Origin: Isoetes taiwanensis
Lineage: Eukaryota > Streptophyta > Lycopodiopsida > Isoetales > Isoetaceae
Assembly (NCBI GenBank): GCA_021234155.1
Contig: JAJEKV010000103.1
Location: 682,001 to 746,000, forward strand
Direction: 5' to 3'
Length of the DNA stretch: 64,000 nt
Under the pieces are notes generated by a model, which saw only the letters and a program-made list of their open reading frames with translations, had not been told where the DNA came from and made no database searches. The position numbers and the translations under genes are program-made. Below, piece by piece: positions 22,687-33,370 of this stretch; the stretch's first letter is position 1; each line of letters begins with the position of its first letter.

Positions 22687-24456
22687 GAGACAACACTTGA
22701 AGAGGAAGACTCAGATGTTGAGGTAAAAACTAATACTATTTGCTCAATTTCTGATGGGAAAACTAACAAGAATGACAATATGCTTGTGTTAGACAGTGAA
22801 GCAGAGAGATCAGTAGTTAAAACTACTGATGCTCTTAAGAAAAGGAGAAAAAGAAATGGAGTTTTCGTGCAAATGGGAGATGGAGAATTGCAGCAAGTGA
22901 AAGAATCAGGAATCTTAGAATTCTTTGATTTGAATGGACAAATAGTTAATTTGAGTGATGTTTTATGTGTTCCAAACATTGTAAGAAACTTGATTTCTAT
23001 CAACCAGTTAGTAGACATGGGCTACAAAGTTTGTTTTGACAAACTAGCATGTAAAATATATATGAATGATGAATTGAGATTCATTGCAAAACGGTTTGGC
23101 AACTTGTTTGGCTTTCATAATCAGTCTGTAAGTGGAAGTACTAATTCTGTCCAGTTTCCTACATTAAAATTATGGCATGAAAGACTAGGCCATACACATC
23201 TTGAAAATATAAAAACCCTAGCAAAAAAGGGCCTTATATCTGCAGTAGAAAATGATGACTTCATGTGTCATGGATGTATGTTGGGAAAAAGTGCAAGACT
23301 CCCTTTTAAAAGAACTATTGACAGGGCTGAAGATTTGCTCGAGTTGGTACATAGTGATTTATGTGGACCACTTAACATTAGAAGCATGCAAGGAAGAAAA
23401 TACTTTATTACTTTCATTGATGACCATTCAAGAAGAACTAAGTGTTTTTCTTCTTAGAACAAAAGATCAAGCATATAAGGCATTTAGAGTATTTTTGAGC
23501 CGAAATTTGAAAGAGATCTGAGTAAGAAAATTAAATGTCTCAGGTCAGACAAAGGTGGAGAGTTTGTCAATGATGTTTTTAAGAATTATTGTAATGAACA
23601 AGGAATTAAGAGACAAGTTACTTGCAGTCATACACCTCAGCAAAATGGTGTTGCTGAGAGGAAAAATAGATCAATTCTAGATGGAGTGAGATCAATGCTT
23701 AAACACTGTGGTCTGCCTAATTATCTATGGGAGGAAGCTGTGAAAACAGTAACATTGATTCAAAATTTATTGCCTTCATCCAGTCTACATGGTGGTATAG
23801 CTGAACAAATTTGGAGCAAAAAAGAAATAAGGTATGATTTTCTAAAAGCCTTTGGTTGTGTTGTTTATGCACATGTTCCTAAACAACTCAGGAAAAAACT
23901 AGATGACAGATCTGTTCTTGGTTTCCTTGTTGGATATGACAACATGTCAAAGGGGTACAGAATTTTTGAGCCAACAAAAAGAAGGATCTTGGTGAGTAGA
24001 GATGTTAGATTCAATGAACAAATATTGTACAAAAATCGAGGAGACTTGGACAATAGGTATAATCTGTTTTCCAGTGACAGCAGCAAGAAGATTGATAGCA
24101 GCAATAAGGCAAAAGTTGATATAGACGATGATAATAGTGAAGTTAAGAACAATGATCATCATGAAGAAGAGTCACTGCCACAAGTGTCAGCAGAAATTGA
24201 ACAAGAGAACAATAATGCTAGAGAACGGGAGAACATTAGGGCCATATTGGAACCAGAGGTACCCAAGGACTTTGAACATGCACTTAAATGCCATGATGCA
24301 AAAGAATGGAGAGCAGCAATGGAGAATGAGATGAGATCTTTTGAAAGGACAGAAACCTATGATGTTGTAGATAAACCCAAAGGACAAAATATTGTTGGGA
24401 ATAAATGGATCTTTAAGGTCAAATTAGGGAATGATGGGGAAAGAAAATACAAGGCA
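22687..24456 (+). pseudogene. pol: Copia pol, first part: protease remnant, integrase, start of reverse transcriptase
   Basis: The protease position reads VLDSEAERS, where Copia proteases have a D-S/T-G-A active site, so the key Gly is replaced by Glu. Then come the pre-integrase block, the zinc knuckle (CHGCMLGKSARLPF) and the integrase core with D (HSDLCGP), D (SDKGGEF) and the QQNGVAERKNRSILD motif. Between about 23445 and 23525 the frame is lost twice (a stop after CFSS, then an altered segment ending at TGA) and regained. The C-terminal integrase part (LGFLVGYDNMSKGYRIFEP), an acidic linker and the first reverse transcriptase block (NKWIFKVKLGNDGERKYK) follow, cut at 24456 by foreign sequence. 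About 355 bp (24098-24455) are almost identical to the first Copia fragment. Confidence 0.85.
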
Positions 24457-24602
24457 ATAAGGTTCCCAAATGATTATTTCGATTTTTGGTGGGGGAAAGA
24501 AAAAGAAAAATTGAAAAATGCCTTGGTTAACCATTGGCATGGTTGTTTGGGGTTTTTTTGGAACCATTGGAAATGTTTTTTGTTTTAAACCATTGTTTTA
24601 AA

Positions 24603-24791
24603 TTTAGGGTTCTAATTTAGGGTTCTAATTTAGGGTTCTAATTTAGGGTTCTAATTTAGGGTTCTAATTTAGGGTTCTAATTTAGGGTTCTAATTTGGGG
24701 TTCTAATTTGGGGTTCTAATTTAGGGTTCTAATTTGGGGTTCTAATTTAGGGTTCTAATTTGGGGTTCTAATTTGGGGTTCTAATTTAGTG
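24603..24791. repeat. 13-bp minisatellite (TTTAGGGTTCTAA), 14 units
   Basis: Fourteen head-to-tail 13-bp units, each with the plant telomere heptamer TTTAGGG or its variant TTTGGGG, followed by TTCTAA. The array closes with TTTAGTG. The order of variants is seven A-type, then mixed. It is not a true telomere array, because every heptamer is separated by six other bases. Confidence 0.9.
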
Positions 24792-24832
24792 TTTTAGACG
24801 TTGAGAATGGCCCATTTTTTGATGCATTGGAG

Positions 24833-25117
24833 ATGGCGAAGCATGCAGGAAGGAACATCTTAGAGCTGCAAGTTTCATTAAAAAATGTTTATGATATTCT
24901 TGAGGAATGCTTCACTGCTATGGACGATGAACGCGTGAAAGTCTCCACACGTGAGCAACGTGTGTTCAGGGCTGAGATGAACCGTGTTCGTGCTCTTTTA
25001 GTACGAAACCTTAAAGGATTGACTATGCTCTTGGTGTTTTGCTATTCAGAGAGTGGCCAACTAAATAAAAGATGTTTTGTATGCTTCCATATGACAGCTT
25101 TGTATGTCTCCAAATAA
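24833..25117 (+). CDS. Unrecognised 94-aa open frame, duplicated (copy 1)
   Basis: The frame reads MAKHAGRNILELQVSLKNVY, then DILEECFTAMDDERVKV and an Arg-rich stretch, with a hydrophobic tail. The first 60 residues look like a real alpha-helical protein. The tail is Cys- and Leu-rich and less convincing. I recognise no family. The frame stays open for about 15 codons upstream of the ATG. It may be an exon captured by the inserting element. Conservation with copy 2 says little because the duplication looks recent. Confidence 0.3.
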   Translation: MAKHAGRNILELQVSLKNVYDILEECFTAMDDERVKVSTREQRVFRAEMNRVRALLVRNLKGLTMLLVFCYSESGQLNKRCFVCFHMTALYVSK

Positions 25118-25401
25118 TTTAAAGCACATACATTTGTGCATGAGCAAATTGCATTTTAAGTTGTCTCTTATGCTTTATGTTTTATGATTTTCTTATATGA
25201 AATTATTTAATTAAAAAAAAACAGAAAAACACACCAAAAAAACACACCAAAAAAAAAATAAACACACCAAAAAAAATTTTTATACACACCAAAAAAAATT
25301 TTTACATTAAATTTTTATCTTTTTTTTTTTTTTTTTTCAAAAGTTTGGGGGTTTTTTTGGAACCATTGGAAATGTTTTTTGTTTTAAACCATTGTTTTAA
25401 A

Positions 25402-25577
25402 TTTAGGGTTCTAATTTAGGGTTCTAATTTAGGGTTCTAATTTAGGGTTCTAATTTAGGGTTCTAATTTAGGGTTCTAATTTGGGGTTCTAATTTGGGGT
25501 TCTAATTTAGGGTTCTAATTTTGGGTTCTAATTTAGGGTTCTAATTTGGGGTTCTAATTTGGGGTTCTAATTTAGTG
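25402..25577. repeat. 13-bp minisatellite (TTTAGGGTTCTAA), 13 units
   Basis: Second copy of the array, one unit shorter than the first. It has one unit changed to TTTTGGG and closes with the same TTTAGTG. The one-unit difference accounts for the different spacing of the duplicated landmarks (799 against 786 bp). Confidence 0.9.
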
Positions 25578-25618
25578 TTTTAGACGTTGAGAATGGCCCA
25601 TTTTTTGATGCATTGGAG

Positions 25619-25903
25619 ATGGCGAAGCATGCAGGAAGGAACATCTTAGAGCTGCAAGTTTCATTAAAAAATGTTTATGATATTCTTGAGGAATGCTTCA
25701 CTGCTATGGACGATGAACGCGTGAAAGTCTCCACACGTGAGCAACGTGTGTTCAGGGCTGAGATGAACCGTGTTCGTGCTCTTTTAGTACGAAACCTTAA
25801 AGGATTGACTATGCTCTTGGTGTTTTGCTATTCAGAGAGTGGCCAACTAAATAAAAGATGTTTTGTATGCTTCCATATAATGACTTTGTATGTCTCCAAA
25901 TAA
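25619..25903 (+). CDS. Unrecognised 94-aa open frame, duplicated (copy 2)
   Basis: Same protein as copy 1, except that near the C-terminus the segment HMTAL becomes HIMTL. The change leaves the frame open to the same stop. Function is unknown. Confidence 0.3.
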   Translation: MAKHAGRNILELQVSLKNVYDILEECFTAMDDERVKVSTREQRVFRAEMNRVRALLVRNLKGLTMLLVFCYSESGQLNKRCFVCFHIMTLYVSK

Positions 25904-26129
25904 TTTAAAGCACATACATTTGTGCATGAGCAAATTGCATTTTAAGTTGTCTCTTATGCTTTATGTTTTATGATTTTCTTATATGAAATTATTTAATTAA
26001 AAAAAAACAGAAAAACACACCAAAAAAACACACCAAAAAAAAAATAAACACACCAAAAAAAATTTTTATACACACCAAAAAAAATTTTTACATTAAATTT
26101 TTATCTTTTTTTTTTTTTTTTTTCAAAAG

Positions 26130-26314
26130 TTTGTTTGGGTGTGTTATGGCAGTTCTTGTGTTTTCTGTTAGGAAAAAAATCAAAAAGCACGATGTGTACA
26201 CCATTATATGAACAGTCTTACTAATGGTTCATATGCTACACATCGTGTTTTTTGATTTTTTTTTTGCTTCCCAGCAAAAAAACACAAGATCTGCCATAAC
26301 ACACCCAAACAAAC
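26130..26314. repeat. 185-bp hairpin (MITE-like) ending the insertion
   Basis: GTTTGTTTGGGTGTGTTATG at 26130 pairs with the reverse complement ending at 26314. Pairing continues with small gaps for about 70 bp, through ACACAAGA and a CACGATGTGTA segment, around a short loop. It could fold into a long stem if transcribed. It is either an independent MITE or the terminal structure of the composite insert. Confidence 0.75.
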
Positions 26315-26317
26315 AAG

Positions 26318-27646
26318 GGGAATAGACTTTGAAGAAATATTTTCACCTATTGTTAAGCTCACTAGCTTGAGAATTCTACTAGCATTTGCTAATGCATTAA
26401 ACCTAGAAGTGCATCATATGGATGTACAAACTGCATTTTTGAATGCAAAGCTAGATGAAGAAATTTACATGCAGGAGGCACCAGGATTTAAGCATGGAGA
26501 AAATAAAGTATGGAGATTGAAGAAAGCAGTCTATGGGTTGAAGCAATCACCAAGGCAATGGTACTTGTGCATTGATGGATTCCTTAAGGAACAAAACTTT
26601 GAGAAGTTGCAAAATGATGGCAATTTGTATATATTTCGAGACAAAGGTAATTTTTGCATTATTGCCTTGTATGTAGATGATAACATCATTGTTTCAAATG
26701 ATTTAAATTGTTTGAATCATTGCAAGGAAGTACTGAGTAACAGATTCAACATGACTGATTTAGGGGACTCAAAAGGTTTCTTGGTATGGAGGTTTATAGA
26801 GATCGAAAGAGTCATAAAATAATACTCACTCAAAGCAATAATATACAGGGAATGTTATAAAAATTTGGACTGACAGAATGTAACAGTGTAAGATCTCCAT
26901 GAGCCACAGGTTTAAAGTTGTCTACTGATATGAGCCCAAAGAATGATAGTGAACGACTGGAAATGACAAAGTACCCATATCGTGAATTAATAGGCTGCTT
27001 GCTTTATGTTGCAAACTGTTGCAGACCAGACATAGCTTACAGTGTAAATTTGTTAAGCAGATTTGGCACTGATCCTAGAAAACAACATTGGCTTGCAGCC
27101 AAGAGAGTGTTAAGGTTTTTAAAGGGAACAATAAATGAAGGACTTACATTCTCAAACAGGGATTTAGAACTTACAGCTTATTTAGATGCTGATTGGGGAG
27201 GTGACAGGGATTCTAGACATTCAACATCAGGATATGTTCTCAAGGTAGGAGGAAGTTGTGTTGCTTGGAGAAGCAAAAAACAAGGATGTGTTGCCATGTC
27301 TACAGCAGAGGCAGAGTATAATGCTGCCTCTCTAACAGCCAGAGAAGTTATATGGGCAAGGAGAATGCTAAATGAAATTGGAGCTACTCAAGAGAATGCT
27401 ACAGTACTGTACATTGATAATTTAAGTTGCTTAGCTATTACAAGAAATCCCGTACTTCATGAGAGAACTAAGCACATTGAAATTCATATACATTACGTTA
27501 GAGATATGGTAGGAAAGGGATTGATCAAAGTTGAGTACAAATGTACAGAAGATCAAGTTGCAGACATATTTACAAAGGTTTTATCAGTTGACAGGTTTAT
27601 AAAACTGCAAAGAGAACTTGGTATACAAGGGGTTCATCAGGAATAA
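26318..27646 (+). pseudogene. pol: Copia pol, second part: reverse transcriptase and RNase H
   Basis: Reverse transcriptase resumes with RGIDFEEIFSPIVKLTSLRI. It carries the DVQTAFLNAKLDEEIYMQEA block and the catalytic ALYVDDNIIVSN box at about 26665-26705. The frame breaks near 26820 and restarts at about 26918. RNase H contains YLDADWGGDRDSRHSTSGY, AMSTAEAEYNAAS, and the end motif HERTKHIEIHIHYVRDMV. It closes with QVADIFTKVL, as in plant Copia elements, at the stop 27644-27646. Catalytic Asp and Glu residues of both domains are present, but the polyprotein cannot be made from this copy. Confidence 0.9.
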
Positions 27647-27666
27647 ATTCGTTCATGAAAGGAGAA

Positions 27667-28276
27667 TGTGAAGAAATAAGTTCATGATCAAATTTACAGA
27701 GGTTGAAGAATTAGGGCAAGTGTGTTTAACTTAACATTTGAATGGTTTTAACCATTGTTATATTATTTGCATAGGTTTAACCATTGAACAGAATTTCAGA
27801 GTTTTATATGGCATTTAAGCCAATGGTAACAAAGGGGTTATATGATCGAGCAGTTTGAAGACGAAAAATAGCAGTTGAAAGTTCGGTCAACTGGCTTCAC
27901 AACACCTGGACTTGGCTCCGGAAGGCTAGTCCAAAACCGACTCCGGTCGGTTAGGATCGGCTCTGATAAATGAACATGTAGTATGATTGAATTATTGACT
28001 TGATCTGTGGATCATTCCAGAGGTAACGCTTGTGTCGAGATGTCTCAAATAGTATTTGAGTTAATGTGAAATAGTGACTGAACTATTGGTTGAGTATATT
28101 GATTGGGATCAATATAATTTAAATTGTTGTGTTGACAAGAGTTAAGCTTCTTGTTAGAAGGATTATAACAAGTTGGTTGCCAATTAATAAACTTAGAGCA
28201 AGTGCTGGATTTTGCTTGGTAATTAAAAAGTTTGCTTGACAAATATATTTGATTACTTACTACTCATTTTCTCACA
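27667..28276 (+). repeat. 3' LTR, 610 bp, with polypurine tract upstream
   Basis: Begins TGTGAAGAAATAAG right after the purine run GAAAGGAGAA (27656-27666 region) and ends TTTTCTCACA, giving TGTGA/TCACA inverted ends. Its last 172 bp match the truncated 5' LTR, with a few differences and one small indel. Confidence 0.85.
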
Positions 28277-30148
28277 TTAACTTCAACCAAAATATTACAT
28301 GACTATATTACATGAAAGAGTTATTGCTGCTCCTCTCAGCACCTCAACAGCAAGAGTACATAATCTCATTTTACGTCTTCTTCACGTATGCAATATTCCT
28401 AATGCCCCAGTGCATACAGATTTTGGGGTATTGATACATTTGGCGCCAAATGGATACAAATGCTTAACGTTTAGAGATTTAGAGCTGGCATGCAAAAGGA
28501 CATAATGATAATGGAAAATCCAGCAGCCAACAAACATAGAATCCTTTTTTAGCATCTTAGGTAAAGCCTGTGCATACAATATTAGAATGGCATCAGAGTG
28601 TAAATAAACCAAAAAGCGATGCACAGCAGTAGAGTGATCAATCATGGCTGCAAGATTCCACATTTTATTTTAGTTAGAAATAGAGGCTGCCAGTGCTCCA
28701 AACAAAGGAATAAATTAATTGCAGCATTGTGATTGCATTCAACCGACCTGATTGTCTGTCCACATCCATAAAACATGTTGGCCTGCATAGCAAGCACACC
28801 AAGTTGAGTAGCTTTCTCCTTCTAAGATTTTGATTCAAACTTAGCCTATTAGTGGCCTGCTTAATAAAGCATGCAACTTACGATATCAGGAAAAAAATGA
28901 GGATACCTCCAAAATGTAAAATTTGGTGCAAAACCCACATAATGACCTTCATGGGCAAGGCCATAGACCATAACAGGTTCAGGAATGTTTTAAAGTGACA
29001 ATCAAAAGAGCTCTACGCACTTCATAGATGAAACTAATGAACAAAACTTAAAAGTTTTAACACTGAACATAAGACCTGCTGGTATGACGAACCAAATAAG
29101 GTTTCCATGGCAAACTCCAAGCTCCATTCCGCAACACAAAAGGAAAGAATATAAATGATACTATCAATAACTATAAAGTTATTCAGGTTCAGTAAACTAC
29201 AGTAGAATGGGACACTACAGGGCATGCGACAAAACATTGTCTCTGCTTCCACAACAAATCAACTCTATGGCCATACTTATTTTCTGATTTGCCACTTAAC
29301 TTAGCCTCGGAATTTGGCCTATGAGGCCCATCAAAGGCTCTAAATCTGGAACAATGTACTCATCTTCAAAGCCTGATAAAAAATCATCTTGGAATGGCAA
29401 GGCATATCAATAAACCAACCAGGGTTATTAGAATAAGGACCATCTTTTACAGAGTTGGCATATCGTGTATGGTCAATCCAACATGCTGGTTGAGTATAAG
29501 AAAATTTAGTAGCAGCAAACCTCTACCAGTCGAATCTGGTTCTTTGAAACTTGCAAGTATTCAAAAAGAAGAAATGCTGCAAAAAAGGATGCGAACATCC
29601 AACTCAGCTGTCACTCTATAGTTCAAGCTTTGAGAATAGTACATAGATCATACCGTATACACAAAAGAAGCCAGCACTCTGATCTGCACCAACGCTAGAT
29701 ACCAATGCACTGATTTGCACCAATGTTTTGATCTGTAGAACACTCCTACCTTTGAAACTTGGTGACAGATCACCGAGTATTAACAAAAGAGAAAGATCTG
29801 TTCAAATTTTATGTTAGAGAAATGAAAAATATAAGAATTACGAACTGCATTGCAAAGGAGGCTACACATATGAATCCAAAAAAAAAAAAATCCTATTTGC
29901 GGTATGCTTATACATTACCTTATTTGGGATACAATCCATGTTTTGCCAGAGTAATTGCAGATGAAGAAGCAAGCGTTGTCAAGGAGAATCCTATAAGGCA
30001 ATCACAACGGAGATGAAAGATATAGAACTGTACATAGAGTCCCTTTTCACATGGAAAACGAATTCAATCTTGTCACAACACTGTATGCATTTAGTGGGAA
30101 TAACTGAAATCAAAGAGATGTGAGTTTTGCTCCTCGATTGGTTCTTTG
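28277..30148. other. No supported gene
   Basis: Short frames on both strands (for example 28382-28663 minus, 29394-29621 plus) show no recognised family. Confidence 0.35.
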
Positions 30149-30527
30149 ATGATGGGGAGCCAGGGAATAATCGGCTGGCAAATGGGTTGTGCAGATCCGG
30201 AAGCATCGAGAAGCAACAAAGGCGCGGGCTTGGAGATGCCCTGGAACATGGCAGCGGACGTAGCATCGCCGAATTTTCTGCTGCAAAAAGCTTTGATGCA
30301 ACAACAGAACCATCATATGCAGTAGAATAATCTACAGCAGGATCAACTTTTTAATCCGTCGAGCAGGCCGGGTATTCCATCGTACATGCCGGCAGGGCCA
30401 TTACAGCAACAATAATGTGTTCCATTATTTGTTTCTTATGCACAAATACGAAATGCATCCAATCCAAGCAGGAGTCTATCAGAGTTCCATTCTAAGCACA
30501 TGAATAAAATGTACTACACGAGCTAGC
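30149..30527 (+). pseudogene. Gln-rich coding-like frame with two in-frame stops, family unknown
   Basis: From ATG 30149 the frame reads MMGSQGIIGWQMGCADPEAS, later FLLQKALMQQQNHHMQ, then TAG at 30323. Beyond it the same frame continues as NNLQQDQLFNPSSRPGIPSY and PLQQQ, then TAA at 30413, and stays open to about 30527. The Gln/Pro/Met-rich composition is like the N-terminal region of plant transcription regulators. It may be a relic or a stop-containing exon of such a gene. The other two plus frames here are also partly open, so chance is possible. Confidence 0.3.
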
Positions 30528-30889
30528 AACGGCAATAGCTTGGATGATGATTTCAGTTGCCTACAAAATCCATTGATCGAAGGCATCAGTATGTGACCTA
30601 ATAATGAAATAAATACTTCTTTGCTGTCAAAGCCTACCTGTGCTTGCCATGCTTAATCCTCAGCGAGAAGCAAATTTATATACGAAATCTCATATACTTC
30701 TCTGCAGTTGCAAGGTGCACCTTCCGACACTATAGTCAAGCTTGCCAAAGCCCTCTGCAAATCTTCTAATGTGGCCAGGACCATCGTCGCCCTATGCTGC
30801 TCCTCCTGCTCAAATTTGAACTACCTATGCAGGCAGGAGAGATGGGGAAAAGGCGCACGACCAAAATAGTCCCGCAAGGGGCCAAAGGA

Positions 30890-30919
30890 AACGCCGCATG
30901 CGTCTGCACATGCGGCGTT
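30890..30919. repeat. Perfect 11-bp GC-rich hairpin
   Basis: AACGCCGCATG and CATGCGGCGTT flank an 8-nt loop. It lies in a locally GC-rich patch (30840-30940) and could be an end structure of a small element or a cruciform. Nothing ties it to a gene. Confidence 0.6.
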
Positions 30920-32735
30920 CTGGGCTCGAAAACCAAAGTTGTCCCATTTTAAATAAGAAGATTGTAGTAAGCTTTTATGAAGATATTGAAATGAAAACAA
31001 AAGGTTGGGCAGCTTATGTTTTAGCCCCTTTCATTCCTTACTGTGGGAGATGATATTATACTATCGAGTTTTATTGGTCGCATTTTGCATAGATAAAAAA
31101 AACCTGAATTTTTTTGTTTTGGTGTGTTATGGGATTAACTTCTAAAGCATGATATAGTTTAACAAGAAAGTGGGCATGGTTTAGTAAATTTTTAACACTA
31201 GAGTTGTCCCTTTATGGACCATAAATGGTTCATTTGTACAGTTCACTTTAAAATTCATATAAAATCAATGGCATAAAATTCAGTTGAACCCTTTCTACAT
31301 GTCAATATCTGGCAGTCATGTTGCACAGAAAAAATAGTTAAAAAAGCATATACTTCCAACATTGAAAGTTATGCTTAGGTGAATCAAGGGGGATCAAGTC
31401 CAGTTTGCTTCATGTTTACATAATATCAAACTGTCTCAATAAAAGGAATTTTTTGATCTATACGAGATAAGGACTGATACACAAAAAACCTTGCTCCAAT
31501 CCGAATTCTAGGAAGGAAGCTATAGTCAATCAAACATGACAGAGTCAAAACTGTTTTCTGTTTTCTGTGGACTAATAATGGTTCCCAGAAGGCTGTTTCA
31601 ATTAAAATTCTACAACTTTTGCATAGAAACAATTTCTTACTTCAAATTTGGTATATAAGTAGTTGACTAATTGCTTCATGCATAAAAAATATTTGTTGAC
31701 CTTTAATTTGAAGTTTTAGCTTTGACTTATAGTAACAATTTCGAGTGGCTTTTAATTGATGTCTATTTCGTTAAATTTGAAGGAAATTCATTGAAATAGT
31801 ATGTCATCGAAAAAACATATATGAATGCTTGTATGGATATAAGACCAATGCAAAAGCAAGTAAAGAAAAAGAGCAAAAGGCACGATAATGTACATCACGA
31901 AAGGTTTTTGTATATAAGACCATTATTTGTCCATAGATACATTTTAAATCAATAACTTCTTCGTCTTGGTCAATTTCAAGTTGAATTTTAGGATGCTAGT
32001 AGCTAATGAGATACTCTATTAAGCTTTCATGGATCTTATGCAAGTATTGCATAAGATCCATGGAGGTGAGTGAAGAAGCAATTTTTGCCCGAACATTGAA
32101 GACATGATACGAAAAGAGGGCGGCGAAATCTGTTGAATGGGCCAGCTCATGGCATCTCTTCATGAGGCTTTTCGTCGTCTTCAAGTTGTTCCCAAAGCTT
32201 GAAAAAGATTGGAGGGTGCTCTGGGTGTTGTTCCCTTTAGGTGGGACTGTGTGATGAGGATGTAACCATTATGACAGCACGACCACCATGGTCTTTTCGT
32301 CCACTGTAATATATATTGTAGTGATCTCGTTTATGAATAAAAATTCTTTCAAGTCTGACACTTCGTCTTGTATGAGTAAACAATTTCCTTGTTTTTTTAT
32401 GTGTTTTTGCTTTTCTCGACTCGCCATCTAAGAAAAAAGAGGCAAAATGTCTTCGTAAAGGGTCAAACCTCACACGAATAAACTCTTCTTTTTAATGATT
32501 AATTAGGCCGAAAGCACTTCGCATATTCTTCTCGTTTAAAATAAGAGGGTTCCAAAAAGAATGGGAATCGCCTGAGACCCACTTTAATTAAATGCTACTT
32601 ATAAGTCCAAATAAAACCTAGGAACTAAGCCCCGTCATAAAATACCAAAAAAAAAAATTAAAAGAACAAAAGTGGAAGCAACCAAAAATAACCCAACCAG
32701 GGGTTTTGAGGCCAAGGGTCAGAAATGAGTGTTGC
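30920..32735. other. No supported gene
   Basis: AT-rich DNA. A minus frame at 31996-32184 contains the perfect palindrome listed separately. No family is recognised. Confidence 0.35.
32028..32062. repeat. Perfect 16-bp inverted repeat with 3-nt spacer
   Basis: CATGGATCTTATGCAA, GTA, TTGCATAAGATCCATG. The arms are exact. Too short to be a typical plant microRNA precursor. It could form a cruciform or mark a breakpoint. Confidence 0.8.
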
Positions 32736-32740
32736 TCCTC

Positions 32741-33355
32741 TGATATGGTTTAAGGTTAATAACTAATAATGGTGCTCGGGGGAGTGGCCTTGCATGGAAC
32801 AATATTTATTGATATGATCAAGTAAGAAAGTCATCCACTATGTCTAAGCCTTGCTATTATCAAAGAGAGAACCAAAAATAAACCTTGACATGTATTTAAA
32901 AGCAAAAAGATAAATAGAAGGACAATTTTGAGACGTGATATCCCAACTGAAAAATCGGTGATCCTTACCTTGTTGGAAAGCCCTTGAAGTCTAGTTTCCA
33001 GATTGGGCTTGGTTTCCATAGATTCCTTACGGTTTGAAAGTTATGCCCAGAAAGGTGCATAGGGGTCTAAGTTGACTGCAGAACTAGATCTGCTTCTTCC
33101 TATGTTGATGATGTGCCTAGCCTTACCTTCTAGTATCCTCTCTTGTTCCTTGATTGATCATATCCTTAGAAGGAGTTCATGTAACACCAGTGGTTGGTGG
33201 CTAGAAAGAGTTTGTTCTTATACAGTCTTGTGGAGTAGCTTGACTTGGTGATATCTCTTCTAGTTGGTCCGGTTGGGTGGTAAAACGAGTACCCTGTGGT
33301 ATTTTGCTTTCTAATAAGTTGATGAATTTGCAGGAAGAATAGAGCATTCGTATCA
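32741..33355 (+). repeat. 5' LTR, 615 bp
   Basis: Starts TGATATGGTTTAAGG and ends TTCGTATCA. Compared with the 3' LTR it has an extra GTGGCCTTGCATGGAACA-type block near 32780. It lacks short segments near 32900-32950 that the 3' LTR keeps. Confidence 0.9.
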
Positions 33356-33356
33356 A

Positions 33357-33370
33357 TTGGTATCAGAGCC
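33357..33370 (+). other. Primer binding site for initiator tRNA-Met
   Basis: TTGGTATCAGAGCC lies one base after the 5' LTR and contains the perfect plant initiator tRNA-Met complement TGGTATCAGAGCC. Confidence 0.9.

Larger units (their letters stand above)
24457..26317. mobile_element. Composite insertion in the Copia reverse transcriptase
   Basis: Foreign DNA separates two halves of the reverse transcriptase. Comparison with the first Copia fragment shows that about 30 bp of the target (codons for RLVAHGFSQK) were lost. The insert holds about 85 bp of unique start, then two tandem copies of a roughly 790-800 bp unit, then a 185-bp hairpin. The tandem units begin near 24551 and 25350 and are nearly identical. 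Each holds a 13-bp minisatellite, a 94-aa open frame from ATG, and a tail of A-rich ACACACCAAAAAAAA phrases closing with a poly(T) run. No transposase is present. Its mode of entry is unknown. Confidence 0.75.
21564..28276 (+). mobile_element. Ty1/Copia LTR retrotransposon, defective, with internal insertion
   Basis: Parts in order: 5'-truncated left LTR, tRNA primer site, gag, pol (protease remnant, integrase, reverse transcriptase, RNase H), polypurine tract, full right LTR. The order integrase before reverse transcriptase is diagnostic of Copia. Pol is broken by a frameshift region in integrase near 23450-23525 and by a 1.86-kb insertion in reverse transcriptase at 24457-26317. Overlap of LTR ends with TGTGA...TCACA supports the boundaries. 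The missing left LTR start prevents a check of the target-site duplication. Confidence 0.9.

Noticed and set aside
24603-25577. Interstitial telomere array
   Set aside because: The heptamer TTTAGGG is always separated by TTCTAA, giving a 13-bp period. A real telomere remnant would be uninterrupted TTTAGGG.
24603-25577. CRISPR array
   Set aside because: Units are contiguous without spacers, and the context is a plant retrotransposon.
32028-32062. MicroRNA precursor
   Set aside because: A 16-bp stem with a 3-nt loop is too short for a plant microRNA hairpin.
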